From: a virus
Length of the DNA: 32,442 bases
Strand: one strand, 5' to 3'
Virus record (IMG/VR): IMGVR_UViG_3300006224_000026
Span: 1 to 32,442 of that record
In this document: one piece after another, positions 22,035 through 28,587 of the stretch
Numbering within the stretch: the stretch's first letter is position 1
Layout of the letters: every line of letters begins with the position of its first letter
Translations under genes and position numbers: made by a program
Notes under the pieces: generated by a model
Told to the model about the DNA's origin: nothing
The model's database searches: none
What the model saw: only the letters and a program-made list of their open reading frames with translations

Positions 22035-22255
22035 TTATTATCTCCAAACAACCTATTATATTCTTCATTACTCGTTAATGATGAGTTTAATGGATGATAG
22101 TCATCCCATTCACCAATATCAGCACATTCAATGCTTTTTACATCTGGCGATATGCATCTATTCGGATAGTTAGCGTTTTCAATTACGCTTTTAATTTCTT
22201 CTTCTCCAATTTCATCAAAATCAATCACTAATAATTCAATCTTATATGCTTTCAT
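22031..22255 (-). CDS. Unknown small acidic protein (74 aa)
   Basis: The ATG at 22255 is used, one base after the previous stop and with GGAG about 10 bases upstream, rather than an in-frame start at 22321 inside the neighbouring gene. The 74-residue product begins MKAYKIELLVIDFDEIGEEE and continues IKSVIENANYPNRCISPDVK and SIECADIGEWDDYHPLN. The first half, a strand then helix, resembles small phage proteins of the type 'K.ElLVIDfDeiG.e.I...IEn..YPN..I.P.V', in which a strand-helix-strand core might bind DNA or another protein. Function unknown. Confidence 0.72.
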   Translation of the reverse strand: MKAYKIELLVIDFDEIGEEEIKSVIENANYPNRCISPDVKSIECADIGEWDDYHPLNSSLTSNEEYNRLFGDNK

Positions 22256-22256
22256 T

Positions 22257-22460
22257 TTATAAGTCTCCGGTATTGTTTTTAATTGAGTCATAAACATCAT
22301 CTTTAAATGCAGATAAAGCAATTATAGCATCGCTTTCCCTTTGTGCGTCTAAGCCTGCTTGATAATATGATTCAAATATTTCAGTTAATACATCAAATTG
22401 TTCATCACCAGAGTCCCACCATTCTTGTAATTTTTGTTGTAATTTTTGTTTCTCATTCAT
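22257..22460 (-). CDS. Small protein with 'AQRESDA' motif (67 aa)
   Basis: A 67-residue helical protein: MNEKQKLQQKLQEWWDSGDE, QFDVLTEIFESYYQAGLDAQ, RESDAIIALSAFKDDVYDSI, KNNTGDL. The central part looks like a helical pair, and QRESDA followed by a helix ending I.NN also occurs in the gene at 27441. A looser form, QRNSDK, occurs in the adjacent gene at 22462. Such small proteins are common in phage accessory regions and have no known role. The stop abuts the next ATG. Confidence 0.7.
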   Translation of the reverse strand: MNEKQKLQQKLQEWWDSGDEQFDVLTEIFESYYQAGLDAQRESDAIIALSAFKDDVYDSIKNNTGDL

Positions 22461-22461
22461 T

Positions 22462-22695
22462 TTAGCTCATCCCATCAGCGTTATAGCCATCTTCACTTGT
22501 ATTGTATTTAATTACATTAGCAAGCTCTTTATTGCCATGAAATAAACAAATGCTTTTATCGCTATTGCGTTGAAATTCTCGGCCTAGTTTGTATGCTTCA
22601 TTCATAGCCATTTCAAAAGCTTCATATCTACCACAAACAAATTCTTCTCGGTATTTATCTGCTATTTGTTGCAGCATTTCATTTATATTATTCAT
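22462..22695 (-). CDS. Small protein with 'QRNSDK' motif (77 aa)
   Basis: A 77-residue protein: MNNINEMLQQIADKYREEFV, CGRYEAFEMAMNEAYKLGRE, FQRNSDKSICLFHGNKELAN, VIKYNTSEDGYNADGMS. The layout, two helices, then QRxSD, then a variable segment and an I.xN end, matches the protein encoded downstream and the one at 27441. This suggests that the three arose from one ancestor. No metal or membrane motif. The gene is one base from its neighbour, in the same minus-strand run. Confidence 0.68.
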   Translation of the reverse strand: MNNINEMLQQIADKYREEFVCGRYEAFEMAMNEAYKLGREFQRNSDKSICLFHGNKELANVIKYNTSEDGYNADGMS

Positions 22696-22719
22696 TTATA
22701 TTATTCATTTTATTTTATC

Positions 22720-22863
22720 CTACAAAACATGATAAACAACAATGGCAGTTGCAATTATTCCAACAATATCTATAAATACAGTTCCAGCTAAATACGATGT
22801 AAGATCTCTATTATCTTCAACGCCATGATTTATTATTACTATCATGGCTATTAATGTAATCAT
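22720..22863 (-). CDS. Small two-helix membrane protein (47 aa)
   Basis: An ATG at 22863 with AGGATAGATAGAA upstream opens a 47-codon frame: MITLIAMIVIINHGVEDNRD, LTSYLAGTVFIDIVGIIATA, IVVYHVL. Two hydrophobic stretches, residues 2-12 and 25-47, flank a short polar loop, so it is probably an inner-membrane peptide. It could be a superinfection-exclusion or holin-like protein, but nothing in the sequence is specific. The leader string TATCTATCCTATA is shared with the gene at 10574. The gap upstream to 22929 is short and AT-rich. Confidence 0.6.
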   Translation of the reverse strand: MITLIAMIVIINHGVEDNRDLTSYLAGTVFIDIVGIIATAIVVYHVL

Positions 22864-22929
22864 TTTCTATCTATCCTATAAATTCATTTTAAAGCTAAAT
22901 TATACCACAATAAAAAATAAATGCACGTT

Positions 22930-24096
22930 TTAATTAATGCCTAGCATCTTTGGATTAACAATATTTCTTGCTACTTCGCCATAGTCCTTGTGCAAAATAA
23001 TAGACTTCATATCTCTTCCTGTTCTATAGCCTAAATTAGCCGCATAAGCATCAGCAGGAGCTAAAACACGGAAAGACTCACAACGTACGCCATTATAATC
23101 TTTCACGCTGTCATGATGGATATGCCCAGTCCACCAGTATCTGAACTCAGTATCACCCCAATCAGACGCGCGATCAACAGCCATAATCATCGGTAGTTTG
23201 TCATGTTTTGATTTATCGCCGTGATGAGTGCCAACTAAGCACTTGCCAAACCGCCAATAATGGTAATGTCCTGGGTTTCTATCTATCGTTATCCTTAGCT
23301 CATTTTCATAGATATTATGCAGACATTCGGTTAATACTATGGATGATGATGGATCATGATTGCCAATTTCAACAATAACATGCACGTTTTGATGTTTGCT
23401 TAAACATTTAGCAATCATATACCGCACGGTTTTAATGGCTGCGCGTACCATTTTCGGGAATCTTCCATCTGCATCTAATAAATGCTTATGGGCTGGAGTT
23501 ACTGTATCAAAGCTATCATAGTGCATGAAGTCGCCAAGTAGAACTATTAACGATGATTCGCAGCTTGGCGAAGAATCAACAAGATGATTAATTGCTCCAT
23601 TAAGCAATCTTTCGCCTATATCAAGATCGTAATCAGAACCTGTTTCCTCATGCCATGAAAGCATTCCGAGGTGGTGATCTCCAACTGGATAACAAGCGGC
23701 TAGGTTGCTATCTGTGTGCTGTGGTGGTGTTATTGGCTCGCATTTTGGCAAAGCATCAGCCATGCCTTGAATAGCTTCTCTGAATATTTCTTCTTGACGT
23801 TCAACGTCTATTGTGCTTTTTACCCACTGTATTTTAGCTTCACCTGTCGCCATGTCGTACATGGTGCTAGCGCCCTTAAGCTTGAAGCCGTCCGGCACTG
23901 GATGAACTAAGTTATGCTTGGGCGAATAACCCATTAAGGCGGCTTTGCGTACTACTTCCTTTTTTGCGCTTCCTATTGTTGACTTACTAATCCCTAGCTT
24001 AACCGCCGCCTTTCTTTCGCTTCCCTCTGATTGTATAGCTTGTAATATTTCTTTTTGTCTATCGGTTGCGTATTCAGCTAGTTTGTTGTAGTCCAT
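22930..24096 (-). CDS. Calcineurin-like phosphoesterase with N-terminal helix-turn-helix
   Basis: A 388-residue protein with two parts. Residues 1-55 form a helix-turn-helix (ATDRQKEILQAIQSEGSERK, AAVKLGISKSTIGSAKKEVV). From about 130 a metallophosphoesterase core has all the expected metal-binding motifs: VGDHHLG at about 137, LLGDFMHYD at about 184, EIGNHD at about 242, GTHHGDKSKH at about 288 and TGHIHH at about 322. Enzymes of this fold hydrolyse phosphodiesters with two metals. In phages this pair of domains is usually annotated as a DNA-repair or Mre11/SbcD-like exonuclease. It is set off by a promoter-like leader and a terminator upstream, so it can be expressed on its own. Confidence 0.88.
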   Translation of the reverse strand: MDYNKLAEYATDRQKEILQAIQSEGSERKAAVKLGISKSTIGSAKKEVVRKAALMGYSPKHNLVHPVPDGFKLKGASTMYDMATGEAKIQWVKSTIDVERQEEIFREAIQGMADALPKCEPITPPQHTDSNLAACYPVGDHHLGMLSWHEETGSDYDLDIGERLLNGAINHLVDSSPSCESSLIVLLGDFMHYDSFDTVTPAHKHLLDADGRFPKMVRAAIKTVRYMIAKCLSKHQNVHVIVEIGNHDPSSSIVLTECLHNIYENELRITIDRNPGHYHYWRFGKCLVGTHHGDKSKHDKLPMIMAVDRASDWGDTEFRYWWTGHIHHDSVKDYNGVRCESFRVLAPADAYAANLGYRTGRDMKSIILHKDYGEVARNIVNPKMLGIN

Positions 24097-24100
24097 GATA

Positions 24101-24164
24101 ATCTATCTATTATTTAAAATAGCCTGATTCTAAACGATAGATAGATAAATAGCAATATTGTCAA
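24101..24164 (-). promoter_or_regulatory. Promoter and inverted repeat before the phosphoesterase gene
   Basis: On the minus strand TTGACA (24164-24159) is followed by an AT-rich spacer. ATCTATCTAT (24101-24110) and ATAGATAGAT (24137-24146) are perfect 10-bp inverted copies 26 bases apart, and the second overlaps the expected -10 region. The -10 box itself is weak (TCTATC), so the promoter probably needs help or is repressed by a protein binding the repeat. Confidence 0.5.
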
Positions 24165-24188
24165 GAATAAACATAAATTTTAGGCAAT

Positions 24189-24215
24189 AAAAAAGCCCAT
24201 GTTTTTAATATGGGC
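24189..24215 (-). terminator. Rho-independent terminator of the portal operon
   Basis: On the minus strand GCCCAT (24215-24210) and ATGGGC (24200-24195) form a 6-bp stem with a 9-base loop, followed by TTTTTTATT. It lies 40 bases past the last gene of the portal group and before the phosphoesterase promoter, so it separates the two transcription units. Confidence 0.88.
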
Positions 24216-24255
24216 CTAGTGACTACATTTTAGAGCCGCCGTTCATGCTATTGCA

Positions 24256-24441
24256 TTACTCAAGCTGGCTATGCGGAGCAGACTTAACCGCCATAAATAT
24301 ATTAACATAATTATCAATAAATTTAGATGCTTTTTTACTTAACTCATCTCTTTCACTACCTGATAACTCATTCCATGCTTCATCATTGCCATTATCACAA
24401 TAGTCTTTACATTGATCTGCTGTAACGTATGATTCATTCAT
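24256..24441 (-). CDS. Unknown small acidic protein (61 aa)
   Basis: A 61-residue protein, MNESYVTADQCKDYCDNGND, EAWNELSGSERDELSKKASK, FIDNYVNIFMAVKSAPHSQL and E. The composition suggests two helices with an acidic surface. It follows the 71-residue gene with no gap and is the last gene before the terminator. The pattern L.GSERDEL.KKA..FID resembles short phage head-tail adaptor proteins with an early helix (SE.E...L..A...ID), so it may be part of the portal neighbourhood, but this is weak. Confidence 0.65.
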   Translation of the reverse strand: MNESYVTADQCKDYCDNGNDEAWNELSGSERDELSKKASKFIDNYVNIFMAVKSAPHSQLE

Positions 24442-24657
24442 TTATGACCACCTACTATTCTTACCATTAATTTTAGATTGTGCGCGTTGTTTGTTAATAT
24501 GTAATTTATTGCTTGTGCTTTTAACATTATTGTCAAACAGTGCATAATATCCATTGTTATTTATTACTCTGTGTAAATACTCACCAGATGATGTAGTAAT
24601 TTTTACAATATCACCAACTCTAAACATATTAGCCGGAAATTGATATGTTAGTGCCAT
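24442..24657 (-). CDS. Unknown small protein, SH3-like start (71 aa)
   Basis: A 71-residue protein: MALTYQFPANMFRVGDIVKI, TTSSGEYLHRVINNNGYYAL, FDNNVKSTSNKLHINKQRAQ, SKINGKNSRWS. The first half (FRVGDIVKITTSSGEYLHRV) has the look of a small beta barrel of the SH3 or KOW type. The rest is basic. The binding site is AGAGGA in the end of the preceding small gene. No family was recognised; it may bind nucleic acid. Confidence 0.65.
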   Translation of the reverse strand: MALTYQFPANMFRVGDIVKITTSSGEYLHRVINNNGYYALFDNNVKSTSNKLHINKQRAQSKINGKNSRWS

Positions 24658-24658
24658 G

Positions 24659-24802
24659 TTAATTCCAATCCTCTATTTTAGGTTTTTTACGCTTTTGAGA
24701 CTCTATCCGCTCAATGATATGTTCATCATCTAACAAATATATTTCTTCGTCGTCCAATATATCATAATCGTCGGTATAATTTAAAGCTTCTTCGTAGTCC
24801 AT
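24659..24802 (-). CDS. Small acidic protein coupled to the portal gene (47 aa)
   Basis: The ATG at 24802 overlaps the portal stop codon as TAATG, and the frame encodes MDYEEALNYTDDYDILDDEE, IYLLDDEHIIERIESQKRKK, PKIEDWN. The N-terminal 30 residues are very acidic (about half Asp or Glu with Tyr), the end is basic. The charge pattern recalls small DNA mimics, but so short a protein could equally be a portal-associated factor. No family was recognised. The tight coupling supports real translation. Confidence 0.68.
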   Translation of the reverse strand: MDYEEALNYTDDYDILDDEEIYLLDDEHIIERIESQKRKKPKIEDWN

Positions 24803-26274
24803 TATGACACCATATCATTCTGTTTATTTGAAATACCTACATTATATGGATTAGGCACTTGCTGTTGTTCTTTTTGCATAGATAGCAATAGGTTAGCTTC
24901 CTCCTTAATCCTATTCAATTCTTTCAATATATCAATGCTTTCTGATATAATGCCATGACGCTTAAATTCTATTAAGAAAGTTTCTTTAGATATTAGATTT
25001 TTTTCTGCTGCATTGATTAAGTCTGCCGCACTTCCCTCTGGCTTATCCATTGCAAAGCTTTTATTTATTTCAACTGTGCCGCCACTTGCCAATCCTTCAT
25101 AATCAGCCATAAACCATAACATCTGGTTAGCGCAATCTTCTAGTGCAGTAGCCCATGCCATGAGTATTGAGTCGGCATCTTTGCTGTCTATTGCGCTTGC
25201 TGTAGCGGTTACACCTGATTTAGTCTCTACTCTAGCTGTCATGCCAGCAGATAACATGCGCTTTTCTATATCTTCAATATCCTGCCGACCTGCTTCTATA
25301 CCTTTTCCTGCGGTTTCAATCAATCCCCATTTGCTATCTGCATTGGGCAATCTAATGATTTGATTCGGGCCTACTTTTCCGATATTGTCGTCAGGTTGCA
25401 ATCCACTAAACACCATCATAGCAAAACGGGCAAAGGTTAAAGCTTGTACCTGTTCGCTTGAACTGTTCCAATGCTGTTTGTTAAGTTCTGCTAATGATTG
25501 AAGCGGCGGCAATCCTTCAAAATAGCCGGTTCTATTGGTATAGAATGGATGCAATGGAATGTAATCTAGTGCTGTTGTCCCTTCTTTGTGTAAAATCCAA
25601 TCCGTTGCAATATTTCCAACCTGCTCAGTCTTACGCCATAGCTCAAAACTTCCAGGGCGCAATACCCTTATTTGCTCAATTTCTTTTTCTGTCCATTCAT
25701 CGTCACCTTGCTCAGTTACACATTCTTTGATGCGAACACATGTTAACGTCTGTACGCCGACTATATTTTCGCTTTCCCATCCGATTATTTGTGATGAATC
25801 GTATAGAATTGCTGTTGATCTAGCCCCCATGTTTTTGACATCAAGGGCTGTGAGTGGTGGCGAACCTTCTTCTGGTTGCTCAATATTTGTATAATCAACA
25901 AAAATAAAACTAATACCATCTTGCAAGCCTTTGAATAATACATCAAATAGAAATGATGTAATATTCCGCCCTTGGCCGTCGATATTGTTGAGTGTTTCTA
26001 ATAGCTGTGGCGGTATATCTGGGTTTATTGTGACGGGCTTGGAGAATACTTTACCGCACATTTTTTGTAGGGTTTGAGCGTAGCCACTGTATAGCGTTGT
26101 GCTTTGTAGACGTACTTTATAGTTGTCTAGTTCTTCGGCGGGATGCTTTGGCATGTATTTCTGCCCCGCTTCGATCATTTCCTCTGTGCCTTCGCATAAT
26201 GTGCGCGATAAGTCCCTTTTTTCCTCTAATTCTATATATCTTTTACTTGGTTTTGCTATGTTATTGCTTGACAT
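24802..26274 (-). CDS. Portal protein, DUF4055 type
   Basis: A 490-residue protein of the usual size for phage portals. Matching segments include RYIELEEKRDLSRTLCEGTE, YKVRLQSTTLYSGYAQTLQK, MCGKVFSKPVTI, NITSFLFDVLFKGLQDGISF and IFVDYT, YIPLHPFYTNRTGYFEGLPP, LQSLAELNKQHWNSSSEQVQ and SGVTATASAIDSKDADSILM. These fit DUF4055 portals. It forms the dodecameric ring at one vertex for DNA entry and tail attachment. It stands about 8 kb from the scaffold and coat genes, apart from the other head genes, and behind its own promoter. A terminase gene would be expected close by but none was recognised. Confidence 0.88.
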   Translation of the reverse strand: MSSNNIAKPSKRYIELEEKRDLSRTLCEGTEEMIEAGQKYMPKHPAEELDNYKVRLQSTTLYSGYAQTLQKMCGKVFSKPVTINPDIPPQLLETLNNIDGQGRNITSFLFDVLFKGLQDGISFIFVDYTNIEQPEEGSPPLTALDVKNMGARSTAILYDSSQIIGWESENIVGVQTLTCVRIKECVTEQGDDEWTEKEIEQIRVLRPGSFELWRKTEQVGNIATDWILHKEGTTALDYIPLHPFYTNRTGYFEGLPPLQSLAELNKQHWNSSSEQVQALTFARFAMMVFSGLQPDDNIGKVGPNQIIRLPNADSKWGLIETAGKGIEAGRQDIEDIEKRMLSAGMTARVETKSGVTATASAIDSKDADSILMAWATALEDCANQMLWFMADYEGLASGGTVEINKSFAMDKPEGSAADLINAAEKNLISKETFLIEFKRHGIISESIDILKELNRIKEEANLLLSMQKEQQQVPNPYNVGISNKQNDMVS

Positions 26275-26284
26275 GATAATGCTC

Positions 26285-26320
26285 TAGTTATATGTAATAC
26301 ATATAACTATAACATTGTCA
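26285..26320 (-). promoter_or_regulatory. Portal promoter with a perfect 25-bp palindrome
   Basis: TAGTTATATGTA (26285-26296) and TACATATAACTA (26298-26309) are perfect inverted copies with one central base. On the minus strand a TTGACA box (26320-26315) lies just upstream, so the palindrome covers the -10 region of the portal promoter. This arrangement is typical of an operator for a dimeric repressor. The palindrome ends 10 bases before the portal start codon. Confidence 0.68.
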
Positions 26321-26354
26321 AGTATTTTGTGCAATTAATGTAAATAATAAACAA

Positions 26355-26681
26355 TTATTTAATGCTTTTACCTATCTCTGCTGCCGCCCTTACTATTGCA
26401 AGTTTAGTAGCTGAATATTTATCTTTATTGTGCATTTCTTTTATTTCTGTTCCTAGTATTACTGTAAAATCCCCGTCTGGCATATCTTTACAAATACTGA
26501 CCGCTAATCCTAACTCAACTGCAAGCCTTAACGCATCACCATCATCAATTATTGGATTCCACCACAAATTACAATCTGTATCGCTATCGTAATAACATAG
26601 TTCACCATCATAAAAATCATCTTCAAATAATTCAAGATTAATAGCTTTTGCTGCTAGTTTTAATAGTTCTTTTTCTTTCAT
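26355..26681 (-). CDS. Conserved phage protein of unknown function (108 aa)
   Basis: A 108-residue acidic protein: MKEKELLKLAAKAINLELFE at the start, then CNLWWNPIIDDGDALRLAVE and LGLAVSICKDMP, ending KLAIVRAAAEIGKSI. The pattern WNP..DDGDALRLAV.L.....(x)n...AIVRAAAEIGK is typical of a small phage family (DUF2591-like) with no known role. It is present in many proteobacterial phages, often in early or accessory regions. No binding site stronger than weak AT-rich sequence precedes the start. It is the gene immediately upstream of the portal promoter. Confidence 0.75.
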   Translation of the reverse strand: MKEKELLKLAAKAINLELFEDDFYDGELCYYDSDTDCNLWWNPIIDDGDALRLAVELGLAVSICKDMPDGDFTVILGTEIKEMHNKDKYSATKLAIVRAAAEIGKSIK

Positions 26682-26709
26682 GGAATTTTAATTTTAACCG
26701 TTGCGTAAA

Positions 26710-27225
26710 CTATAGTTTATCTTTTAATCTATCAGCAAAAAACAAAATACGATCAATTAGTTCTATTTGTTTTGACTTATGTTGCTTTTTTTGTTCGTTT
26801 CTATTTTTTTTTCTATTCATAAGCCTATTAATAAAAGAATATCCTTTTTTTGTCCTTAAATATGTGTTTCCACATGGACATATTAAATTATTACCTATTA
26901 ACTTATTAATAATATCACATTCATTCGGAGTTGTCGGCCTTGGATGTGGATTGTGACCATCATAATACAATAATAATTCTAGTTCTTTTTCGCTCAAATG
27001 AGTGGCGTGTCTTATTCGTTTATGACCGCTATATCCATGTATTAAGCAATACATTTTATCTATGTCATTGATGTATAAATAATCAATAATGTAATCTCCT
27101 TTATTAGTCCATTCTGGTAATTTAGAATAAACATAGCATGGGAAATGATTAGGATCAATTATATCCTCAATGCAATATGTAAACTTCCACTCGTCAAATT
27201 CTTGTTTGTTTTTTAGTAGTTTCAT
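26710..27225 (-). CDS. Unknown protein with a CxC-type zinc-like element (171 aa)
   Basis: The ATG at 27225, overlapping the TGA of the previous frame, gives 171 residues. Features are FDEWKFTYCIEDIIDPNHFP, CYVYSKLPEWTNKGDYIIDY, HKRIRHATHLSEKELELLLY, then ICPCGNTYLRTKKGYSFINR and a very basic helix (LMNRKKNRNEQKKQHKSKQI). The ICPCG plus earlier Cys and His may bind metal, and the basic tail suggests nucleic-acid binding. No family was recognised. Confidence 0.68.
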   Translation of the reverse strand: MKLLKNKQEFDEWKFTYCIEDIIDPNHFPCYVYSKLPEWTNKGDYIIDYLYINDIDKMYCLIHGYSGHKRIRHATHLSEKELELLLYYDGHNPHPRPTTPNECDIINKLIGNNLICPCGNTYLRTKKGYSFINRLMNRKKNRNEQKKQHKSKQIELIDRILFFADRLKDKL

Positions 27226-27439
27226 CAAAACAATTTCCTATTAAAAAAATCAATATCATTAACAATCAAAAACGGAATAATAGCAAATAAACCAATAATT
27301 CCACAAGGTACAGCAAATAAAATATCAGATAACGTCGTTCCATTGCGCTTAGTCCTTATTCCAAACAAAGCTAATAAAAACCCAATTAACCACCATAAAA
27401 AAAAGATAAATAAAAATTACTACAAATTAATTCAAGCAT
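27225..27439 (-). pseudogene. Small two-helix membrane protein split by a slip in a T8 run
   Basis: The ATG at 27439, with AAGG upstream and one base after the previous TGA, encodes MLELICSNFYLSFF and then reaches a run of eight T (minus strand, 27404-27397) after which the frame stops at once. In the -1 frame the sequence continues LWWLIGFLLALFGIRTKRNG, TTLSDILFAVPCGIIGLFAI, IPFLIVNDIDFFNRKLF to a TGA that overlaps the next ATG. Joined, this gives a 71-residue membrane protein with two transmembrane segments and a basic loop. The one-base defect may be a sequencing error, a mutation, or slippage on T TTT TTT used on purpose. Confidence 0.7.
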
Positions 27440-27440
27440 A

Positions 27441-27632
27441 TCACACGGCCTTATTGTTGCGTATTGCTTCCTTAATGGAATTTACACTACAAAATCTACT
27501 ATTTTCATAAACATAAGCATCACTCTCCCTCTGAACTTCTTGGGCGGCTTGCCATGATCTCTTCATTCTCCATTTTACATCACCGTCTTGTTTATTTTCT
27601 TCAAACCACTCATCAAATGTTTTCATTTCCAA
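27441..27632 (-). CDS. Small protein with 'QRESDA' motif (63 aa)
   Basis: A 63-residue protein: MEMKTFDEWFEENKQDGDVK, WRMKRSWQAAQEVQRESDAY, VYENSRFCSVNSIKEAIRNN, KAV. The N-terminal half (MKTFDEWFEEN then a helix with WQAAQE) resembles short phage proteins of the 'F..W........A...W.AA' type, and QRESDA and the end SIKEAIRNN match the genes at 22257 and 22462. A start two codons later (MKTFDEW) is equally likely. Its stop is one base from the membrane protein start, and its start overlaps the end of the gene upstream. Confidence 0.7.
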   Translation of the reverse strand: MEMKTFDEWFEENKQDGDVKWRMKRSWQAAQEVQRESDAYVYENSRFCSVNSIKEAIRNNKAV

Positions 27633-27820
27633 TCCTTAAAAGTTTCCCATTTAGTTATTTGTGTAGCTGTTTCCACCATACAAACAAACATAATGCATTC
27701 ATGAAAAGAAAGATTCTTAAATCTTTCAGCGATCATGAGCATTGAAAAAACATATAAGATTGATGCACTTATTAACGACTCAATTAATACCACTAAACAA
27801 TATAACATGTATTTTTTCAT
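27623..27820 (-). CDS. Small membrane protein (65 aa)
   Basis: The ATG at 27820 with AAGGAT 5 bases upstream is better than an in-frame start at 27838 that lies inside the previous gene. The 65-residue product begins MKKYMLYCLVVLIESLISAS and continues ILYVFSMLMIAERFKNLSFH and ECIMFVCMVETATQITKWET. There is one long transmembrane helix (residues 4-31) and perhaps a second weak one, with a positive N-terminus. It may be an inner-membrane accessory protein such as an exclusion factor. No family was recognised. Confidence 0.65.
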   Translation of the reverse strand: MKKYMLYCLVVLIESLISASILYVFSMLMIAERFKNLSFHECIMFVCMVETATQITKWETFKDWK

Positions 27821-27821
27821 T

Positions 27822-27989
27822 TTAATCCTTAACCCCATAATAAACCCTCAACGCCTTATCAATAACAACACTAGGCTTACCCTCTGCCCTTACCTTTTCA
27901 TCCAGCCATCGTTCTAGGCGAATAGGTACTGCTACTGTGTCTTTTTCTGGACGGCCTGAGCCGGTTCTTTTTTGTTTTGGTTCTTTCAT
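27822..27989 (-). CDS. Ribbon-helix-helix-like small DNA-binding protein (55 aa)
   Basis: An ATG at 27989 opens a 55-codon frame: MKEPKQKRTGSGRPEKDTVA, VPIRLERWLDEKVRAEGKPS, VVIDKALRVYYGVKD. A basic N-terminal tail leads to a strand (DTVAVPIRL), a helix (ERWLDEKVRAEG) and a second helix (KPSVVIDKALRVYYG), the outline of a ribbon-helix-helix repressor. Such proteins bind DNA as dimers through the strand and are used by phages as small regulators. It sits between a membrane protein and the 111-residue gene, without a toxin-like partner. Confidence 0.7.
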   Translation of the reverse strand: MKEPKQKRTGSGRPEKDTVAVPIRLERWLDEKVRAEGKPSVVIDKALRVYYGVKD

Positions 27990-27990
27990 T

Positions 27991-28326
27991 TTATAACTCC
28001 AAATCCTTAACGGCTAATTTAACTTTTTCACACATTAATTGATGCATCTTTTCTGCCGCTTCATAGCTAGAGCATCTATCCATTTCGCCATCTAAAGGCC
28101 CACCAAATACCATTGTTTCAAATAATAATGGTTCTTTATTATCGCCTAATGAATGATCTATGCCTAGAAATACAGTTGATACTGTCACTTGACCAATACT
28201 TTTACCTCCAATTTTAATATTCGCAATATCCTTTTTTACTATCCTATCCGCACTAGAAACCCATTGCGCCCATTTAATCATGTCTGGCTCTGGTATTGCT
28301 TTTTTGTCTTTTAGTATGTAGTTCAT
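27991..28326 (-). CDS. Conserved phage protein of unknown function (111 aa)
   Basis: A 111-residue protein with MNYILKDKKAIPEPDMIKWA, QWVSSADRIVKKDIANIKIG, then VSTVFLGIDHSLGDNKEPLL, FETMVFGGPLDGEMDRCSSY and a helix EAAEKMHQLMCEKVKLAV. The segment STVFLGIDH....PLLFETMVFGGPLDGEMDR is highly typical of a family found in many phages and prophages, of unknown function. It appears in early or accessory regions, as here, and has no catalytic signature. Its stop is one base before the ribbon-helix-helix gene. Confidence 0.8.
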   Translation of the reverse strand: MNYILKDKKAIPEPDMIKWAQWVSSADRIVKKDIANIKIGGKSIGQVTVSTVFLGIDHSLGDNKEPLLFETMVFGGPLDGEMDRCSSYEAAEKMHQLMCEKVKLAVKDLEL

Positions 28327-28329
28327 TGA

Positions 28330-28587
28330 CTATTCTCCATCCTCATAAACCGCAACACAAATCCAATATTCATGCTGCTCATTAATTCTATTGCACTCGT
28401 TTTCATAATCAACATTCCATGTTGTACGCGCTTCAATAATAGGATATTCATCACCACTAAATCCGTATGATGTTTTCATTTCTCCATTCTCTGGTGCGCT
28501 ATACGTACTAAATACACGTAGTTCAGGATGCGCTTGTTTTATTGTGTTCCATACTTCGTAGGTTGTTTTGTGTTTTTTGTAGTTCAT
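28330..28587 (-). CDS. Unknown small protein (85 aa)
   Basis: The ATG at 28587, overlapping the previous TGA (TGATG), gives 85 residues; a GTG at 28590 is an alternative. The sequence MNYKKHKTTYEVWNTIKQAH, PELRVFSTYSAPENGEMKTS, YGFSGDEYPIIEARTTWNVD, YENECNRINEQHEYWICVAV and YEDGE suggests an alpha-beta protein with a last strand. No family was recognised. It may be a factor that interacts with host proteins in early infection. Confidence 0.65.
   Translation of the reverse strand: MNYKKHKTTYEVWNTIKQAHPELRVFSTYSAPENGEMKTSYGFSGDEYPIIEARTTWNVDYENECNRINEQHEYWICVAVYEDGE

Noticed and set aside
26706-26719. Perfect palindrome TAAACTATAGTTTA
   Set aside because: It lies over a gene end, is short and purely AT-rich, and is not next to a promoter, so chance is a sufficient explanation.
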